Of a DNA stretch of 64,000 nt, positions 9,607-18,766 are shown in pieces. A model generated the notes under the pieces. That model was given only the letters and a program-made list of their open reading frames with translations, did no database searches and had not been told where the DNA came from. How positions within the stretch are numbered: the first letter of the stretch is position 1; every line of letters starts with the position of its first letter. The translations under genes were made by a program, and so were the position numbers. This DNA is from an uncultured Clostridia bacterium (GTDB lineage: Bacteria > Bacillota > Clostridia > Christensenellales > Borkfalkiaceae): positions 216,463-280,462 of the forward strand of contig CANRKK010000001.1 of NCBI GenBank assembly GCA_947631195.1, in the 5' to 3' direction.

Positions 9607-11316
9607 ATGCCCTTTATTTCGGTTTCCGAAGAAGTAGCAAAAAAATCGTTTACTTCGGTAGAAAATAAGTTCATCACAAAGTATTTGCCCGTTTTGGAAC
9701 CCGTGGCGATAAAAGTTTACCTCTACTCGCTCTATCTGTACCAAAACGGACAAACGGCGTTTACCCTTTCCGATTTAGCCGCAAGCCTGCGCCTTACCGA
9801 GGACGAGGCCAAGGGGTATTTTGAATATTTAGAAGAACTTGAACTTGTTTCCATAATATCGGAGATCCCCTTTGAAATAAAAATTCTCGACGCCGAAAAT
9901 CTTTCTGGCACGCCCAAAAAATTCAAAGCCGAAAAATACGGAGATTTTGCAAAATCCGTTCAAAACATCATCAAGGGGCGCATGATATCGCCCAACGAAT
10001 TCCGCGAATACTTTTTCCTTATCGAGGAATACGGTTTTGAGCAAAACGCGTTGGTAATGATAATAAACTACTGCACCAACCTCAAGGGGGACGATATCCG
10101 CCTTGCGTACATAAAAAAAGTGGCCAAGTCCTTTGCCTCGGAGGGCGTTACCACGGCAAAAAAAGTAGAAGAAAAACTTAGCGCATACACCTCCTCCACA
10201 CCCGCGCTAATAAAACTTTTTTCTGCCGCGGGGATTAAAAAGCAACCCGATATCGACGACGACAAGTACTATAAAAAATGGACGGAAGAAATGGGCTTTG
10301 AAGAAGAGGCAATCGTCGCGGCAGCCAAACTCTTTAAAGCAAAGACGGTTGAACGCATAGATTGCGCTTTGGATGAGCTCTACAAAAATAAAAAATTCGA
10401 CGTAAAGGAAATTGCGGACTACTGCAACACCAAGTCTTCAATATATTCGCTGGCGCTCGAAGTTGCAAAAAATCTCGGAGTGTATGTGCAAAACCCCGCC
10501 CCGTATGTTGAAAATTATGTGAGCGTTTGGTGCAACTACGGTTACTCGCACGACAGCTTGAAAAACATCTCGGTCTACTGTTTTATGCAGGGGAAAAATT
10601 CTTTCGACGGCATGAATACCCTTATCCAGGGATTGTACAACGAGGGAATCGTGGCCGATATCAGCGTGGACGGCTACATTAAGGACAGAGCCGCGGAAGA
10701 TAAACTTTTAAAGGAAATTCTTTCGGCCTGCGGGCTGACAAGGAAAATTATCGATTGGGACAGACAGTCCCTGTCGCGTTGGCGGGAATGGAAGTTTGAC
10801 GACGCAATGCTGTTTGAGGCCGCAAAACTCTCCTCGGGAAAATCAAATCCCTTGGCCTATATGAACGGTATTTTATCGGCATGGAAAGCCGACAACGTCT
10901 ACGCGCCCGATAAAATCAACCGCTACGGACAAGCACGGCCCGCCGACGCTTTTAAGCCCGAAAAGGCCGAGATCGAAAGGCACTATTTTGACTTGCGGCA
11001 CGCCGCCGAAGAACGCGCCGAAAAAACGCTCGCCCGCGCAATGTCGGACGAAGTTTACGGCAGGATACACAGAGAAATAAACAGCCTGTCCATTCGGCTT
11101 GCCTTTGAAGAAATAAAAGACAAAGATAAGGCCGCCGAACTTGCCGGCCGGATAAGCGAACTCGAAATTGCCGCCGACAAGAGGCTCAAGGAGCTGAAAA
11201 TAGATAAAGAAGATTTTAAACCGCGCTATAAATGCAAGATTTGCAACGATACGGGCTATGACGGCAACGGCAACCCGTGCAAATGCATGGAAGAATTTTT
11301 AAAAACTTTAAACTGA
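9607..11316 (+). CDS. DnaD/DnaB_2-domain primosome protein with C-terminal zinc-knuckle
   Basis: Likely DNA-replication initiation (primosome) protein that remodels DNA and helps load DnaB helicase. The start at 9607 is chosen because AGGAG lies 9 nt upstream and the N-terminus then begins with the winged-helix region (IKVYLYSLYLY..., about 25-90); 569 aa. DnaD-type helical repeats follow at about 120-215 and 230-310, and a third ends in PLAYMNGILSAWK near 430-460. The last 25 residues carry C-x2-C-x11-C-x-C (CKICNDTGYDGN, then CKC), a zinc motif usually found at the N-terminus of DnaC/DnaI helicase loaders, whose gene often follows dnaD in Clostridia but is absent here. Confidence 0.82.
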   Translation: MPFISVSEEVAKKSFTSVENKFITKYLPVLEPVAIKVYLYSLYLYQNGQTAFTLSDLAASLRLTEDEAKGYFEYLEELELVSIISEIPFEIKILDAENLSGTPKKFKAEKYGDFAKSVQNIIKGRMISPNEFREYFFLIEEYGFEQNALVMIINYCTNLKGDDIRLAYIKKVAKSFASEGVTTAKKVEEKLSAYTSSTPALIKLFSAAGIKKQPDIDDDKYYKKWTEEMGFEEEAIVAAAKLFKAKTVERIDCALDELYKNKKFDVKEIADYCNTKSSIYSLALEVAKNLGVYVQNPAPYVENYVSVWCNYGYSHDSLKNISVYCFMQGKNSFDGMNTLIQGLYNEGIVADISVDGYIKDRAAEDKLLKEILSACGLTRKIIDWDRQSLSRWREWKFDDAMLFEAAKLSSGKSNPLAYMNGILSAWKADNVYAPDKINRYGQARPADAFKPEKAEIERHYFDLRHAAEERAEKTLARAMSDEVYGRIHREINSLSIRLAFEEIKDKDKAAELAGRISELEIAADKRLKELKIDKEDFKPRYKCKICNDTGYDGNGNPCKCMEEFLKTLN

Positions 11317-11340
11317 CTTTACGGAATTTTGCAAGTTCGC

Positions 11341-11382
11341 GCAAAAGGAAAAGGACGACGCGCGTCGTCCTTTTCCTTTTGC
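11341..11382. terminator. Perfect 42-bp palindrome, bidirectional terminator
   Basis: Two exact 21-nt arms meet without a spacer between the convergent dnaD-like and spo0A genes. The arms are A/T-rich outside (AAAAGGAAAAGG / CCTTTTCCTTTT) and GC-rich at the centre (GACGCGCGTC), so a U-rich 3' arm forms from either direction. Confidence 0.8.
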
Positions 11383-11402
11383 CTGCATATGGCTTTAAAA
11401 AT

Positions 11403-12176
11403 TTATTCAAGCGATTCCAACAGCAGCTTGTCCGCAACGAGCGCAATAAATTCGCTGTTGGTGGGGCGTTCGCTGCCTATGTAGACTTTTGCGCCGAAGA
11501 TAGAGCTGACCGCGTCTGTCCTGCCCTTATTCCACGCCACTTCAATAGCGTGACGGATCGCTCTTTCCACCTTGCTGGCCGAGGTTTGGAACTTTTCGGC
11601 TATCTTGGGATAGAGTTCCTTTGTGACCCTGTTGATTATACTCTGGTCCTCCACCGTCATTTTGATACCTTCACGCAGATATTTATAGCCTTTAATATGG
11701 GGCGGCACGCCTATCGTGACAAAAATATTGCTTATCTTTTCGTCAAGCGAATTGATTTTGCGCCTGTCCCGTACATTGGCGCCCACTTTGTAATCTACCG
11801 TCCGCTCCTCGGTCAAATCGCGGATTCTGTCAAATACCGTTTCGGCGTCGACCGGTTTGACAAGATAATACACCGCGCCGCTCTCTATGGCGGAATTGAT
11901 TATCTTATCTTCGAGATAACTGCCAATCGCAATGCAGATACAGGGAAGATTGTTGTTTTTTATGTACTTTAAAACGCTGAGGCCGTCCTTGCCGCTAAGC
12001 ACCAAATCCACTATCGCGATATCCGGTCTTGTGCGGTTTAGAAGATCTATCGCCGTGTTGCCGTTGGAAGTTGCGGCGCAAACGCTGAACCCCTCCGCAT
12101 TGCCCGCATAACTTTTTAATTCGTTAAGAAATTCCTCATTATTTTCAAAAATTGCGATATTCGCTGTTTTCATCAA
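11403..12176 (-). CDS. spo0A: Sporulation master regulator Spo0A with divergent receiver
   Basis: Response regulator that switches cells into sporulation when phosphorylated. 257 aa (an ATG one codon in is an equally possible start). Receiver at 1-125: phosphoacceptor Asp in IVDLVL (D57) and Lys in LVKPVD (K107). The DNA-binding Spo0A_C domain is highly typical: GVPPHIKGYKYLREGI (156-171), SKVERAIRHAIEVAW (201-215) and RPTNSEFIALVADKL. The usual acidic pair ADDN near the N-terminus reads FENN (10-13), and the conserved Thr of the LTAFG motif appears replaced by Ile. AGAGGT lies about 10 nt before the start. Proof, with sigK, of a spore former. Confidence 0.96.
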   Translation of the reverse strand: MMKTANIAIFENNEEFLNELKSYAGNAEGFSVCAATSNGNTAIDLLNRTRPDIAIVDLVLSGKDGLSVLKYIKNNNLPCICIAIGSYLEDKIINSAIESGAVYYLVKPVDAETVFDRIRDLTEERTVDYKVGANVRDRRKINSLDEKISNIFVTIGVPPHIKGYKYLREGIKMTVEDQSIINRVTKELYPKIAEKFQTSASKVERAIRHAIEVAWNKGRTDAVSSIFGAKVYIGSERPTNSEFIALVADKLLLESLE

Positions 12177-12208
12177 ATTTTACCTCTTGTTTTTTGATTT
12201 ACAACAGC

Positions 12209-12237
12209 ATTATACAATATTTTTCCACGGTTGTAAA
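12209..12237 (-). promoter_or_regulatory. spo0A promoter
   Basis: On the minus strand TTTACA (12232-12237), 17-bp spacer, TATAAT (12209-12214). The -10 end lies inside one arm of the inverted repeat noted separately. Confidence 0.6.
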
Positions 12238-12251
12238 GAAATATTGTACAA
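12210..12251. promoter_or_regulatory. Inverted repeat over the spo0A promoter
   Basis: TTATACAATATTT (12210-12222) and AAATATTGTACAA (12239-12251) are complementary at 12 of 13 positions and flank the promoter spacer. It could be a repressor operator; no regulator is identified. Confidence 0.45.
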
Positions 12252-12320
12252 AATTAAATATTTATTTTTGAATAATTTAAAATATTTTGTCTTTTTGTGT
12301 TCAAAAATGTAGAAACCAAA

Positions 12321-13895
12321 TCAGGTAACCAAATCGAGATACTCGTCGTAGGTCACCGTTTTGTCGAATACCTTAGAGCCGTTTATCTCTATAATTCTGT
12401 TTGCAACGGTATTCATAAGTTCCTGGTCGTGCGAAGTAAACAGCATACAGCCCTTAAAATTTTTCATGCCGTTGTTCAGCGCGGTGATGGATTCGAGGTC
12501 GAGGTGGTTTGTAGGTTCGTCGAAGATAAGGAAATTGCCCCCTTCGAGCATCATTTTTGCGAGCATGCAGCGAACTTTTTCGCCGCCCGAAAGCACCTTG
12601 GCCTGCTTTAGCGCCTCCTCGCCCGAAAACAACATTCTGCCCAGCCAGCCGCGGAGAAATTCCTCGTAGTGGTCGGTTGAAAATTGCGAAAGCCAATCCA
12701 CAAGCGAATATTCGCAGCCCTGAAAATATTCGTTGTTATTTTCGGGGAAGTATGAGACGGATATGGTTTTGCCCCACTTGACGGTGCCGGCGTCGGGCTC
12801 AACCTTGCCCATCAAAATTTCATAGAGCATGGAAACGGTTGTACTCTTGTCGGACACGATGCCTATCTTTTCGTCTTTCTGCACGGTGAAAGAAACGTTT
12901 TCAAAATATCCCTTTTTGGTAAGCCCCTCCACCATCAAAATATCGTTGCCGATTTCCTTTTCGAATTTAAAGTCAATATAGGGATATTTGCGTAAAGAGG
13001 GCTTGAAGTCGGCTATGGTAAGTTTTTCGAGTTCCTTTTTTCTGGAAGTGGCCTGCCGTGACTTTGAGGCGTTGGCGGCAAAGCGGGCGATAAACTCCTG
13101 CAACTCCTTTGCGCGCTGCTCGTTTTTCTTGTTCTGGTCGCGCTGCTGGCGGGCAAGAAGCTGGCTTGTCTGATACCAGAAATCATAGTTGCCGAGCATC
13201 ATGTTGATTTTGCCGTAGTCTACGTCGCATATATGCGTGCATACTTTATTCAAAAAATGGCGGTTGTGGGATACTATTATAATTGTGTTTTCAAAATCCA
13301 GAAGATAGTTTTCGAGCCACCTCGTGGTTTTTATGTCGAGGTTGTTGGTGGGCTCGTCCAAAAGCAAAATGTCGGGATTACCGAAAAGCGCCTGCGCGAG
13401 CAAAACTTTGATTTTCAGCTTGGCGTCAAGGTCGCGCATGTACATATTGTGATATTCTTCGGTTATGTCCAGAGCGTTTAAAAGGGTTTGCGCTTCATAT
13501 TCCGCATCCCAGCCGCCGAGTTCGGCAAATTCGCTCTCAAGCTCGCTGGCACGCACTCCGTCCTCCTCCGAAAAGTCCGCTTTGGCGTACAGCGCGTCCT
13601 TTTCGTCCATTATGTCGACGAGCCGCTTATGTCCGAGCATCACGGCGCGTAAAACAGTTACGTTGTCAAACGCATTTTGATTTTGCTGCAAAACGGACAT
13701 TCTCTCCGTTTTGTCCATCGTAACGTCGCCCTTATTGGGTTCGATTTCGCCGCTGAGCACCTTTAAAAAAGTGGATTTACCCGCGCCGTTTGCGCCGATT
13801 ATCCCATAGCAGTTGCCCTTGGTAAATTTGAGGTTTACGTCCTCGAAAAGTTTTTTACTGCCGTATTGAAGTGAAACGTTGTTGACCTGAAGCAT
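12321..13895 (-). CDS. ABC-F family ATPase (YkpA/YbiT type)
   Basis: Soluble twin-ATPase that acts on the ribosome rather than in transport. 524 aa, two ABC domains: Walker A GANGAGKST near residue 36-44, signature plus Walker B ending in ILLLDEPTNNLD, then the interdomain linker rich in K/R (about 240-300), and the second domain with a weaker P-loop (IVSDKSTTVSMLYEIL), signature VLSGGEKVRCMLAKMM and FLIFDEPTNHLD. The N-terminal sequence (NCYGIIGANGAGKSTFLKVL) is typical of the YkpA/YbiT branch. Downstream of the ABC exporter pair with a 29-nt gap, so probably co-transcribed. Not an assured antibiotic-resistance protein. Confidence 0.9.
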   Translation of the reverse strand: MLQVNNVSLQYGSKKLFEDVNLKFTKGNCYGIIGANGAGKSTFLKVLSGEIEPNKGDVTMDKTERMSVLQQNQNAFDNVTVLRAVMLGHKRLVDIMDEKDALYAKADFSEEDGVRASELESEFAELGGWDAEYEAQTLLNALDITEEYHNMYMRDLDAKLKIKVLLAQALFGNPDILLLDEPTNNLDIKTTRWLENYLLDFENTIIIVSHNRHFLNKVCTHICDVDYGKINMMLGNYDFWYQTSQLLARQQRDQNKKNEQRAKELQEFIARFAANASKSRQATSRKKELEKLTIADFKPSLRKYPYIDFKFEKEIGNDILMVEGLTKKGYFENVSFTVQKDEKIGIVSDKSTTVSMLYEILMGKVEPDAGTVKWGKTISVSYFPENNNEYFQGCEYSLVDWLSQFSTDHYEEFLRGWLGRMLFSGEEALKQAKVLSGGEKVRCMLAKMMLEGGNFLIFDEPTNHLDLESITALNNGMKNFKGCMLFTSHDQELMNTVANRIIEINGSKVFDKTVTYDEYLDLVT

Positions 13896-13924
13896 AGATA
13901 CTCCTTAATTTTATTTTGTATGCG

Positions 13925-15682
13925 CTAAATGGCAAATTGACTGTTATATAAATTATAATAAAATCCGTGTTTTTCCAAAAGAGCCTTGTGCGTGCCCTGC
14001 TCTATTATTTCGCCGTTGTTCATAACCAGAATGAGGTCTGCCTCCTGTATGGTCGACAGCCTGTGGGCGACTATAAAACTTGTTCTGCCCGACATCAGCT
14101 TTGCAAAAGCGTCCTGTATGCGCCGTTCGGTGCGCGTGTCTATGGAGGATGTGGCCTCGTCCAAAATAAGCATCGGCGGCAAAGCCAACATAATCCGCGT
14201 TATGCATAGTAGCTGCTTTTGCCCCTGAGACAAGTTGCCGCCGTCCTCGGCTATCACAGTATCGTAACCATTGGGGAGTTGCATTATAAAGTTGTGCGAG
14301 TGCGACGCTTTGGCCGCCTCTATCATCTCGCCGTCTGTGGCGTCGGGCTTACCTATAAGAATATTTTGACGGACCGTGCCGTTTTTAAGCCAGGTGTCCT
14401 GCAATACCATGCCGTAGTTTGAGCGGAGCGATTTGCGCGTGACGTTCAGTATATCGTTTCCGTCTACAGCAATCACCCCGGAAACGGGGTCGTAAAACCG
14501 CATCAAAAGATTTATCAGGGTGGTTTTCCCGCACCCCGTGGGGCCGACTATCGCGATTCGCTGCCCCGCCTTTACCGTCAGATTAAAATTTTCTATCAGT
14601 TTTTTATCCGCCGTATAAGAAAAGTTCACCTTTTCGAACTTTACGTTTCCTTCCGCCTTGTCAAGCACGGTTGCGTCGGGGCCGTCGGGCGCCTCGGCAG
14701 GTTCGTCTATAACTTCATATATCCTTCCCGCGCACGCCAGAGCGTTTTGAAGTTCGGTTACCACGCCTGAAATTTCATTGAACGGCTTTGTGTATTGGTT
14801 TGCATACGACAAAAGGCTTGTTAGGATCCCCACCGAAAACGCTATTGGCAGAGGAACGTTCAGCACAAGCATCAGCGCACCCGCTAAAGCGACCATGGCA
14901 TACACAACTGCGTTTATAAAGCGGGTCGACGGGTTTACGAGCGACGAAAAGAATATCGATTTTAATGAAGCCTTTGTCAGGCGCGAGTTTATTTCATCAA
15001 ACTTTTCAAGGTTTTCGTCCTCGTGCGAAAAGGCCTGCACCACCTTTAAATTGCCTATCATTTCATCTATAAAAGCCGTTTGCTCGCCTCGCACTTCCGA
15101 AGTCTTTTTAAACATGTTATATGTGCGCGAGGCAATAAATTTGGCCACGAAAAGCGATAAGGGAGTTATCACAACCACGACGAGCGCAATTATCCAGTTG
15201 ATGACAAGCATTATCACAAGCGTGCCCAAAATCGTCAAAACGCCCGTGAAAAGCTGGGTGAATCCCATCAAAAGCCCGTCGGCAAACTGGTCCACATCCG
15301 CAATCACCCTGCCCACAATATCGCCGTAGGGATGGGAATCGATAAATTTTAACGGAAGGCGCTGGATATGGCCAAAGGCCTCTTCCCTTATATCCTTTAT
15401 AACGTTGTAAGTTATACGGTTGTTAATTTCGCTCATTAGCCACTGCGCAATGCAGGTTACGGCTATGATTGCCGCAATTATTATGAATTTTTGAAAAACT
15501 GCACTGAAATTTATGCCGCCGCCGTCAACAATCAGGTCTACAATCTGACCAAAAAATACGGGGATCGACAGCGTACCCGCGACCGTGACCAGCGCAAAAA
15601 AGATTGTGGCGGCTACGCTGAGCTTATAATTTGAAAGCTGTTTTAAAACGCGTTTGAATACGCCTTTGCGGGAAGTCGACAT
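13925..15682 (-). CDS. ABC exporter, catalytic half of heterodimer
   Basis: Type IV ABC exporter half: six membrane segments at about 15-300, then the nucleotide-binding domain. Start set at 15682 because GGAGGGGG lies 8-14 nt upstream and the upstream gene stops 1 nt before it; 585 aa. The ATPase site is complete: Walker A GPTGCGKTT, signature LSQGQKQLL, Walker B LILDEATSSID with the catalytic Glu, and H-loop VAHRLST. Its partner (next gene) has Asp instead of Glu, so the pair resembles asymmetric exporters such as BmrCD, LmrCD and TM287/288. Substrate unknown; probably drug or lipid efflux. Confidence 0.88.
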   Translation of the reverse strand: MSTSRKGVFKRVLKQLSNYKLSVAATIFFALVTVAGTLSIPVFFGQIVDLIVDGGGINFSAVFQKFIIIAAIIAVTCIAQWLMSEINNRITYNVIKDIREEAFGHIQRLPLKFIDSHPYGDIVGRVIADVDQFADGLLMGFTQLFTGVLTILGTLVIMLVINWIIALVVVVITPLSLFVAKFIASRTYNMFKKTSEVRGEQTAFIDEMIGNLKVVQAFSHEDENLEKFDEINSRLTKASLKSIFFSSLVNPSTRFINAVVYAMVALAGALMLVLNVPLPIAFSVGILTSLLSYANQYTKPFNEISGVVTELQNALACAGRIYEVIDEPAEAPDGPDATVLDKAEGNVKFEKVNFSYTADKKLIENFNLTVKAGQRIAIVGPTGCGKTTLINLLMRFYDPVSGVIAVDGNDILNVTRKSLRSNYGMVLQDTWLKNGTVRQNILIGKPDATDGEMIEAAKASHSHNFIMQLPNGYDTVIAEDGGNLSQGQKQLLCITRIMLALPPMLILDEATSSIDTRTERRIQDAFAKLMSGRTSFIVAHRLSTIQEADLILVMNNGEIIEQGTHKALLEKHGFYYNLYNSQFAI

Positions 15683-15683
15683 A

Positions 15684-17402
15684 TCAGGCCCCCTCCTTTG
15701 CAAACTGCGAATAATGGATTTCACGGTAGAGATCGCAAGTATTCAAAAGCTCGTCGTGCGTGCCTATTCCGACCATTTTGCCGCCGTCGAGGACTATTAT
15801 TTTGTCGGCGTGGCGGATAGAGGAAGTCCGCTGCGAAACGATAAACACCGTCGGATTGTAATCGAGCCGTTTCAGCGCCGAACGCAGCTTTGCGTCCGTG
15901 GCATAATCGAGCGCGGAGGCGCTGTCGTCCAAAATAAGAATTTCCGGCTTTTTTACGAGGGCGCGGGCTATCGTCAGCCTCTGCCTCTGTCCGCCCGAAA
16001 AATTTTTGCCGCCCTGCTCAACCATCTCGTCGAGCCCGAGGTCCTTTGAAGCGACAACGTCGGCGGCCTGCGCAGTTTCTATCGCCGAAAGTATCTCCTC
16101 GTCGGTTGCGTCCGCCTTTCCCCACTGCATATTTTGCCTTATAGTGCCCTCGAACAATACGGCGCGCTGGGGGACTACGCCGCACCGCCCGCGGAGAGCT
16201 TCGTCGCCTATCGAATTGACGTTTACCCCGCCGATAAGGATTTTCCCCGAGCAAACATCGTAAAAATGGGGAATAAGATTGACAAGGGTCGTTTTCCCCG
16301 CGCCTGTTCCGCCGATAATGCCTACCGTTTGACCGCGCTGTACCGTGAAATTGATATTGTCGAGCGCATTTACCGCGGCGTCGCCATAATTTGCGCACAC
16401 GTTTTCGAAGCGGATATACTCCCCGTCCTCCCGCTCTGCGCCGCCCGCCTTAAGGGAAGAACGCATTTCAAGTATTTCGGCAATTCTTCCCGCGCTTGCA
16501 AAGGATTTGGTTACCGTTATGATTAGGTTGGCAAGTTTTATAAGCTCCACCAAAATCTGCGACATATAGTTGTAGAGGGCGACGACCATGCCCTGCGTGA
16601 GTATTCCGTATTCCACGCGGACAGCCCCGACGTAAAACAGAATGATTATCGCGACATTGATCACCGCATACGTGAGAGGGTTCATAAGGGCGGAAATTCT
16701 GCCGACAAACAGCTGGGATTTTTTCAGACTGTCGTTCCGCGAATTAAATTCCTTAATCTCCTCGTTTTCTTTGCAAAAAGCACGCAAAACGCGGGCCCCC
16801 GTCAAAGTTTCGCGAGTGGTGACCGTGACCGAGTCGAGCTTGCCCTGCGACTTTTTATAGAGCGGTATGCTGACAAGCATTATGCCGAAAACTATCACGC
16901 AGAGAACGGCAATGGATATTGCAAAAACCGCGCCCGCATAGACGTCAATAATAAAGGCCATTATCATTGCCCCGAACACAATAAAAGGCGAGCGCATAAA
17001 CAATCTCAAAACAAGGTTAACGCCCGATTGGATTTGGTTTACGTCGCTCGTCATACGCGTTATCATCTTCGGCGTGCCCAAAGCGTCTATCTGGCTATAC
17101 GAAAGCGACTGCAACCGCGAAAATAAATCGTGGCGCAATTCTTGGGAAAAACCAACGGCGGCGCGCGCGGCAAAATACTGCGCGGCAACGGCGGCAATGA
17201 GCCCCACCACGCCGAGCGCAAGCAAAATCAGGCAGGCATAGACGATATAGCTTACTCCCGCCCCCTCCTTGACACCCGTATCGATAATCGCCGCAACGAT
17301 TATGGGCACAAACAATTCGAAACACGCCTCCAGCAATTTAAACAGAGGCGCGAGCACAGCCTGCAATCTGTAATTTTTGAGATATTTTAACAGTTTGCCC
17401 AT
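15684..17402 (-). CDS. ABC exporter, degenerate-site half of heterodimer
   Basis: 572-aa membrane-ATPase fusion, partner of the next gene. Six membrane segments in the first 300 residues; Walker A GGTGAGKTT, signature FSGGQRQRL. The Walker B ends LILDDSASALD, with Asp replacing the catalytic Glu, and the H-loop His is Gln (VSQRTSS), the standard signs of the non-hydrolysing composite site. The ATG lies 8 nt after a TATAAT box and lacks a ribosome site, so translation probably starts on an almost leaderless mRNA. Confidence 0.88.
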   Translation of the reverse strand: MGKLLKYLKNYRLQAVLAPLFKLLEACFELFVPIIVAAIIDTGVKEGAGVSYIVYACLILLALGVVGLIAAVAAQYFAARAAVGFSQELRHDLFSRLQSLSYSQIDALGTPKMITRMTSDVNQIQSGVNLVLRLFMRSPFIVFGAMIMAFIIDVYAGAVFAISIAVLCVIVFGIMLVSIPLYKKSQGKLDSVTVTTRETLTGARVLRAFCKENEEIKEFNSRNDSLKKSQLFVGRISALMNPLTYAVINVAIIILFYVGAVRVEYGILTQGMVVALYNYMSQILVELIKLANLIITVTKSFASAGRIAEILEMRSSLKAGGAEREDGEYIRFENVCANYGDAAVNALDNINFTVQRGQTVGIIGGTGAGKTTLVNLIPHFYDVCSGKILIGGVNVNSIGDEALRGRCGVVPQRAVLFEGTIRQNMQWGKADATDEEILSAIETAQAADVVASKDLGLDEMVEQGGKNFSGGQRQRLTIARALVKKPEILILDDSASALDYATDAKLRSALKRLDYNPTVFIVSQRTSSIRHADKIIVLDGGKMVGIGTHDELLNTCDLYREIHYSQFAKEGA

Positions 17403-17410
17403 ATGCGGAA

Positions 17411-17439
17411 ATTATAACATTTAATAAACAAAAAAGCAA
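17411..17439 (-). promoter_or_regulatory. Promoter for ABC exporter operon
   Basis: On the minus strand TTGCTT (17434-17439), 17-bp spacer, TATAAT (17411-17416). Only 8 nt separate the -10 box from the ATG at 17402. Confidence 0.65.
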
Positions 17440-17455
17440 ATTATTATAAATGTGT

Positions 17456-17484
17456 TTGCAATTATTATTATAATTTGGTAAAAT
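17456..17484 (+). promoter_or_regulatory. Promoter for rlmI
   Basis: TTGCAA (17456-17461), 17-bp spacer, TAAAAT (17479-17484). Six nt later comes the ATG, so +1 should coincide with the start codon. A second TATAAT at 17469 would still give a leader of only about 10 nt. Confidence 0.65.
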
Positions 17485-17490
17485 TCGGTT

Positions 17491-18654
17491 ATGGCATATT
17501 CGATATTTTTAAAAAAGAACGAAGAAAAACGTATTTTGGGCGGACACAGTTGGGTGTATGCCAACGAAGTTGCAAAAATAGAGGGCAAGGACAAAAACGG
17601 CAGTCTGGCGTCGGTCTATTCCTTTGACGGCAGATTTATAGGCAAGGGCTACATAAACCACGCGTCAAAAATTCTTGTGCGCATATTTATCCGCGGGAAC
17701 GAGGACGACGGCAAAGATTTTTATCTCAAACGCATAAAAGCGGCAAACGATTACCGCGTAAAACTCGGCTATAACAACTGCTACAGAATGGTATTTGCCG
17801 AATCCGACAATCTTCCCGCGCTCATCATAGACAAATACGGCGACTATCTTGTTATGCAATGCCTCTCCCTCGGCATAGATTTGAGAAAGCAGCTTATCTG
17901 CGAATGTCTTGCGGAGCTGTTCAATCCAAAGGGAATATACGAAAGAAGCGACGCGGGCGTGAGAAAAAAAGAGGGTCTGCAGGAAGTTAAAGGCACGCTG
18001 TACGGGGAAGTGCCCGACTACTGCGAAATTTGCGAAAACGGCATAAAAATGCTCGCTGACGTAAAGAACGGGCAAAAAACGGGATATTTTTTGGACCAGA
18101 AGGAAAACAGACTTACAGCCAGAAGGTATGCGCATGGCGAAGTTTTGGACTGCTTTTGCAACAGCGGAGGATTTGCGCTTAACGCCGCACTTTCCGCCGA
18201 CAGAGTTATCGCCTGCGATATCTCCGAACTTGCGCTGCGCAACGTAAAAGACAATGCCGAACTAAACGGATTTAAAAACATAGAGACGCTGTGCGGCGAC
18301 GTCTTTGAAATATTGAGGCAATTCAAAAGGGACAAGCGACAGTTTGATACAGTTATTTTGGATCCCCCCGCTTTTTGCAAAACGGCCGACGAAGTCAAGG
18401 ACGCCTACCGCGGATACAAAGATATAAATATCAACGCGATGAAAATCGTAAAGAGCGGCGGCTTTCTTATTACCTGCTCCTGCTCACACTATATGAGCGC
18501 AACCCTGTTTGAAAAAATGTTGCAGGAAGCCGCAAGGGAAAGCGGACGGCAAGTGCGCTGCGCGGAAATAAAATCGCAGGCGCCGGACCACCCGGCCTCT
18601 CTCGCGGCGGAAGAAACCAACTATCTCAAATTTTATGTTTTGAATATAATTTAG
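17491..18654 (+). CDS. rlmI: 23S rRNA (cytosine-C5) methyltransferase, RlmI/RlmK family
   Basis: SAM-dependent methyltransferase expected to make m5C in 23S rRNA. 387 aa: N-terminal PUA domain (KRILGGHSWVYANEV, about 13-27), a linker with the DNLPALIIDKYGD motif, then the Rossmann fold with VLDCFCNSGGFAL, the acidic residue of IACDIS, motif IV LDPPAF and the catalytic Cys in ITCSCSHYM. The N-terminus aligns with the family start, which supports the ATG despite no ribosome site. Divergent from the ABC exporter operon and convergent with serS. Confidence 0.92.
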   Translation: MAYSIFLKKNEEKRILGGHSWVYANEVAKIEGKDKNGSLASVYSFDGRFIGKGYINHASKILVRIFIRGNEDDGKDFYLKRIKAANDYRVKLGYNNCYRMVFAESDNLPALIIDKYGDYLVMQCLSLGIDLRKQLICECLAELFNPKGIYERSDAGVRKKEGLQEVKGTLYGEVPDYCEICENGIKMLADVKNGQKTGYFLDQKENRLTARRYAHGEVLDCFCNSGGFALNAALSADRVIACDISELALRNVKDNAELNGFKNIETLCGDVFEILRQFKRDKRQFDTVILDPPAFCKTADEVKDAYRGYKDININAMKIVKSGGFLITCSCSHYMSATLFEKMLQEAARESGRQVRCAEIKSQAPDHPASLAAEETNYLKFYVLNII

Positions 18655-18720
18655 CCCAAAACTCCCCGTAAAACGGTAATTATGTGTGACATAGTACTAT
18701 AATAATGGGCAAAAATAAGC

Positions 18721-18750
18721 AAAAACCCGCGGCAGTTGCCGCGGGTTTTT
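18721..18750. terminator. Bidirectional terminator rlmI / serS
   Basis: Perfect hairpin: AAAAACCCGCGGC, loop AGTT, GCCGCGGGTTTTT. U-runs form in both directions between the convergent genes. Confidence 0.9.
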
Positions 18751-18766
18751 AAGTTTTGACGATATT

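Noticed and set aside
11277..11972. 231-codon plus-strand frame overlapping dnaD end and spo0A
   Set aside because: Crosses the terminator palindrome and is antisense to spo0A, which is certain.
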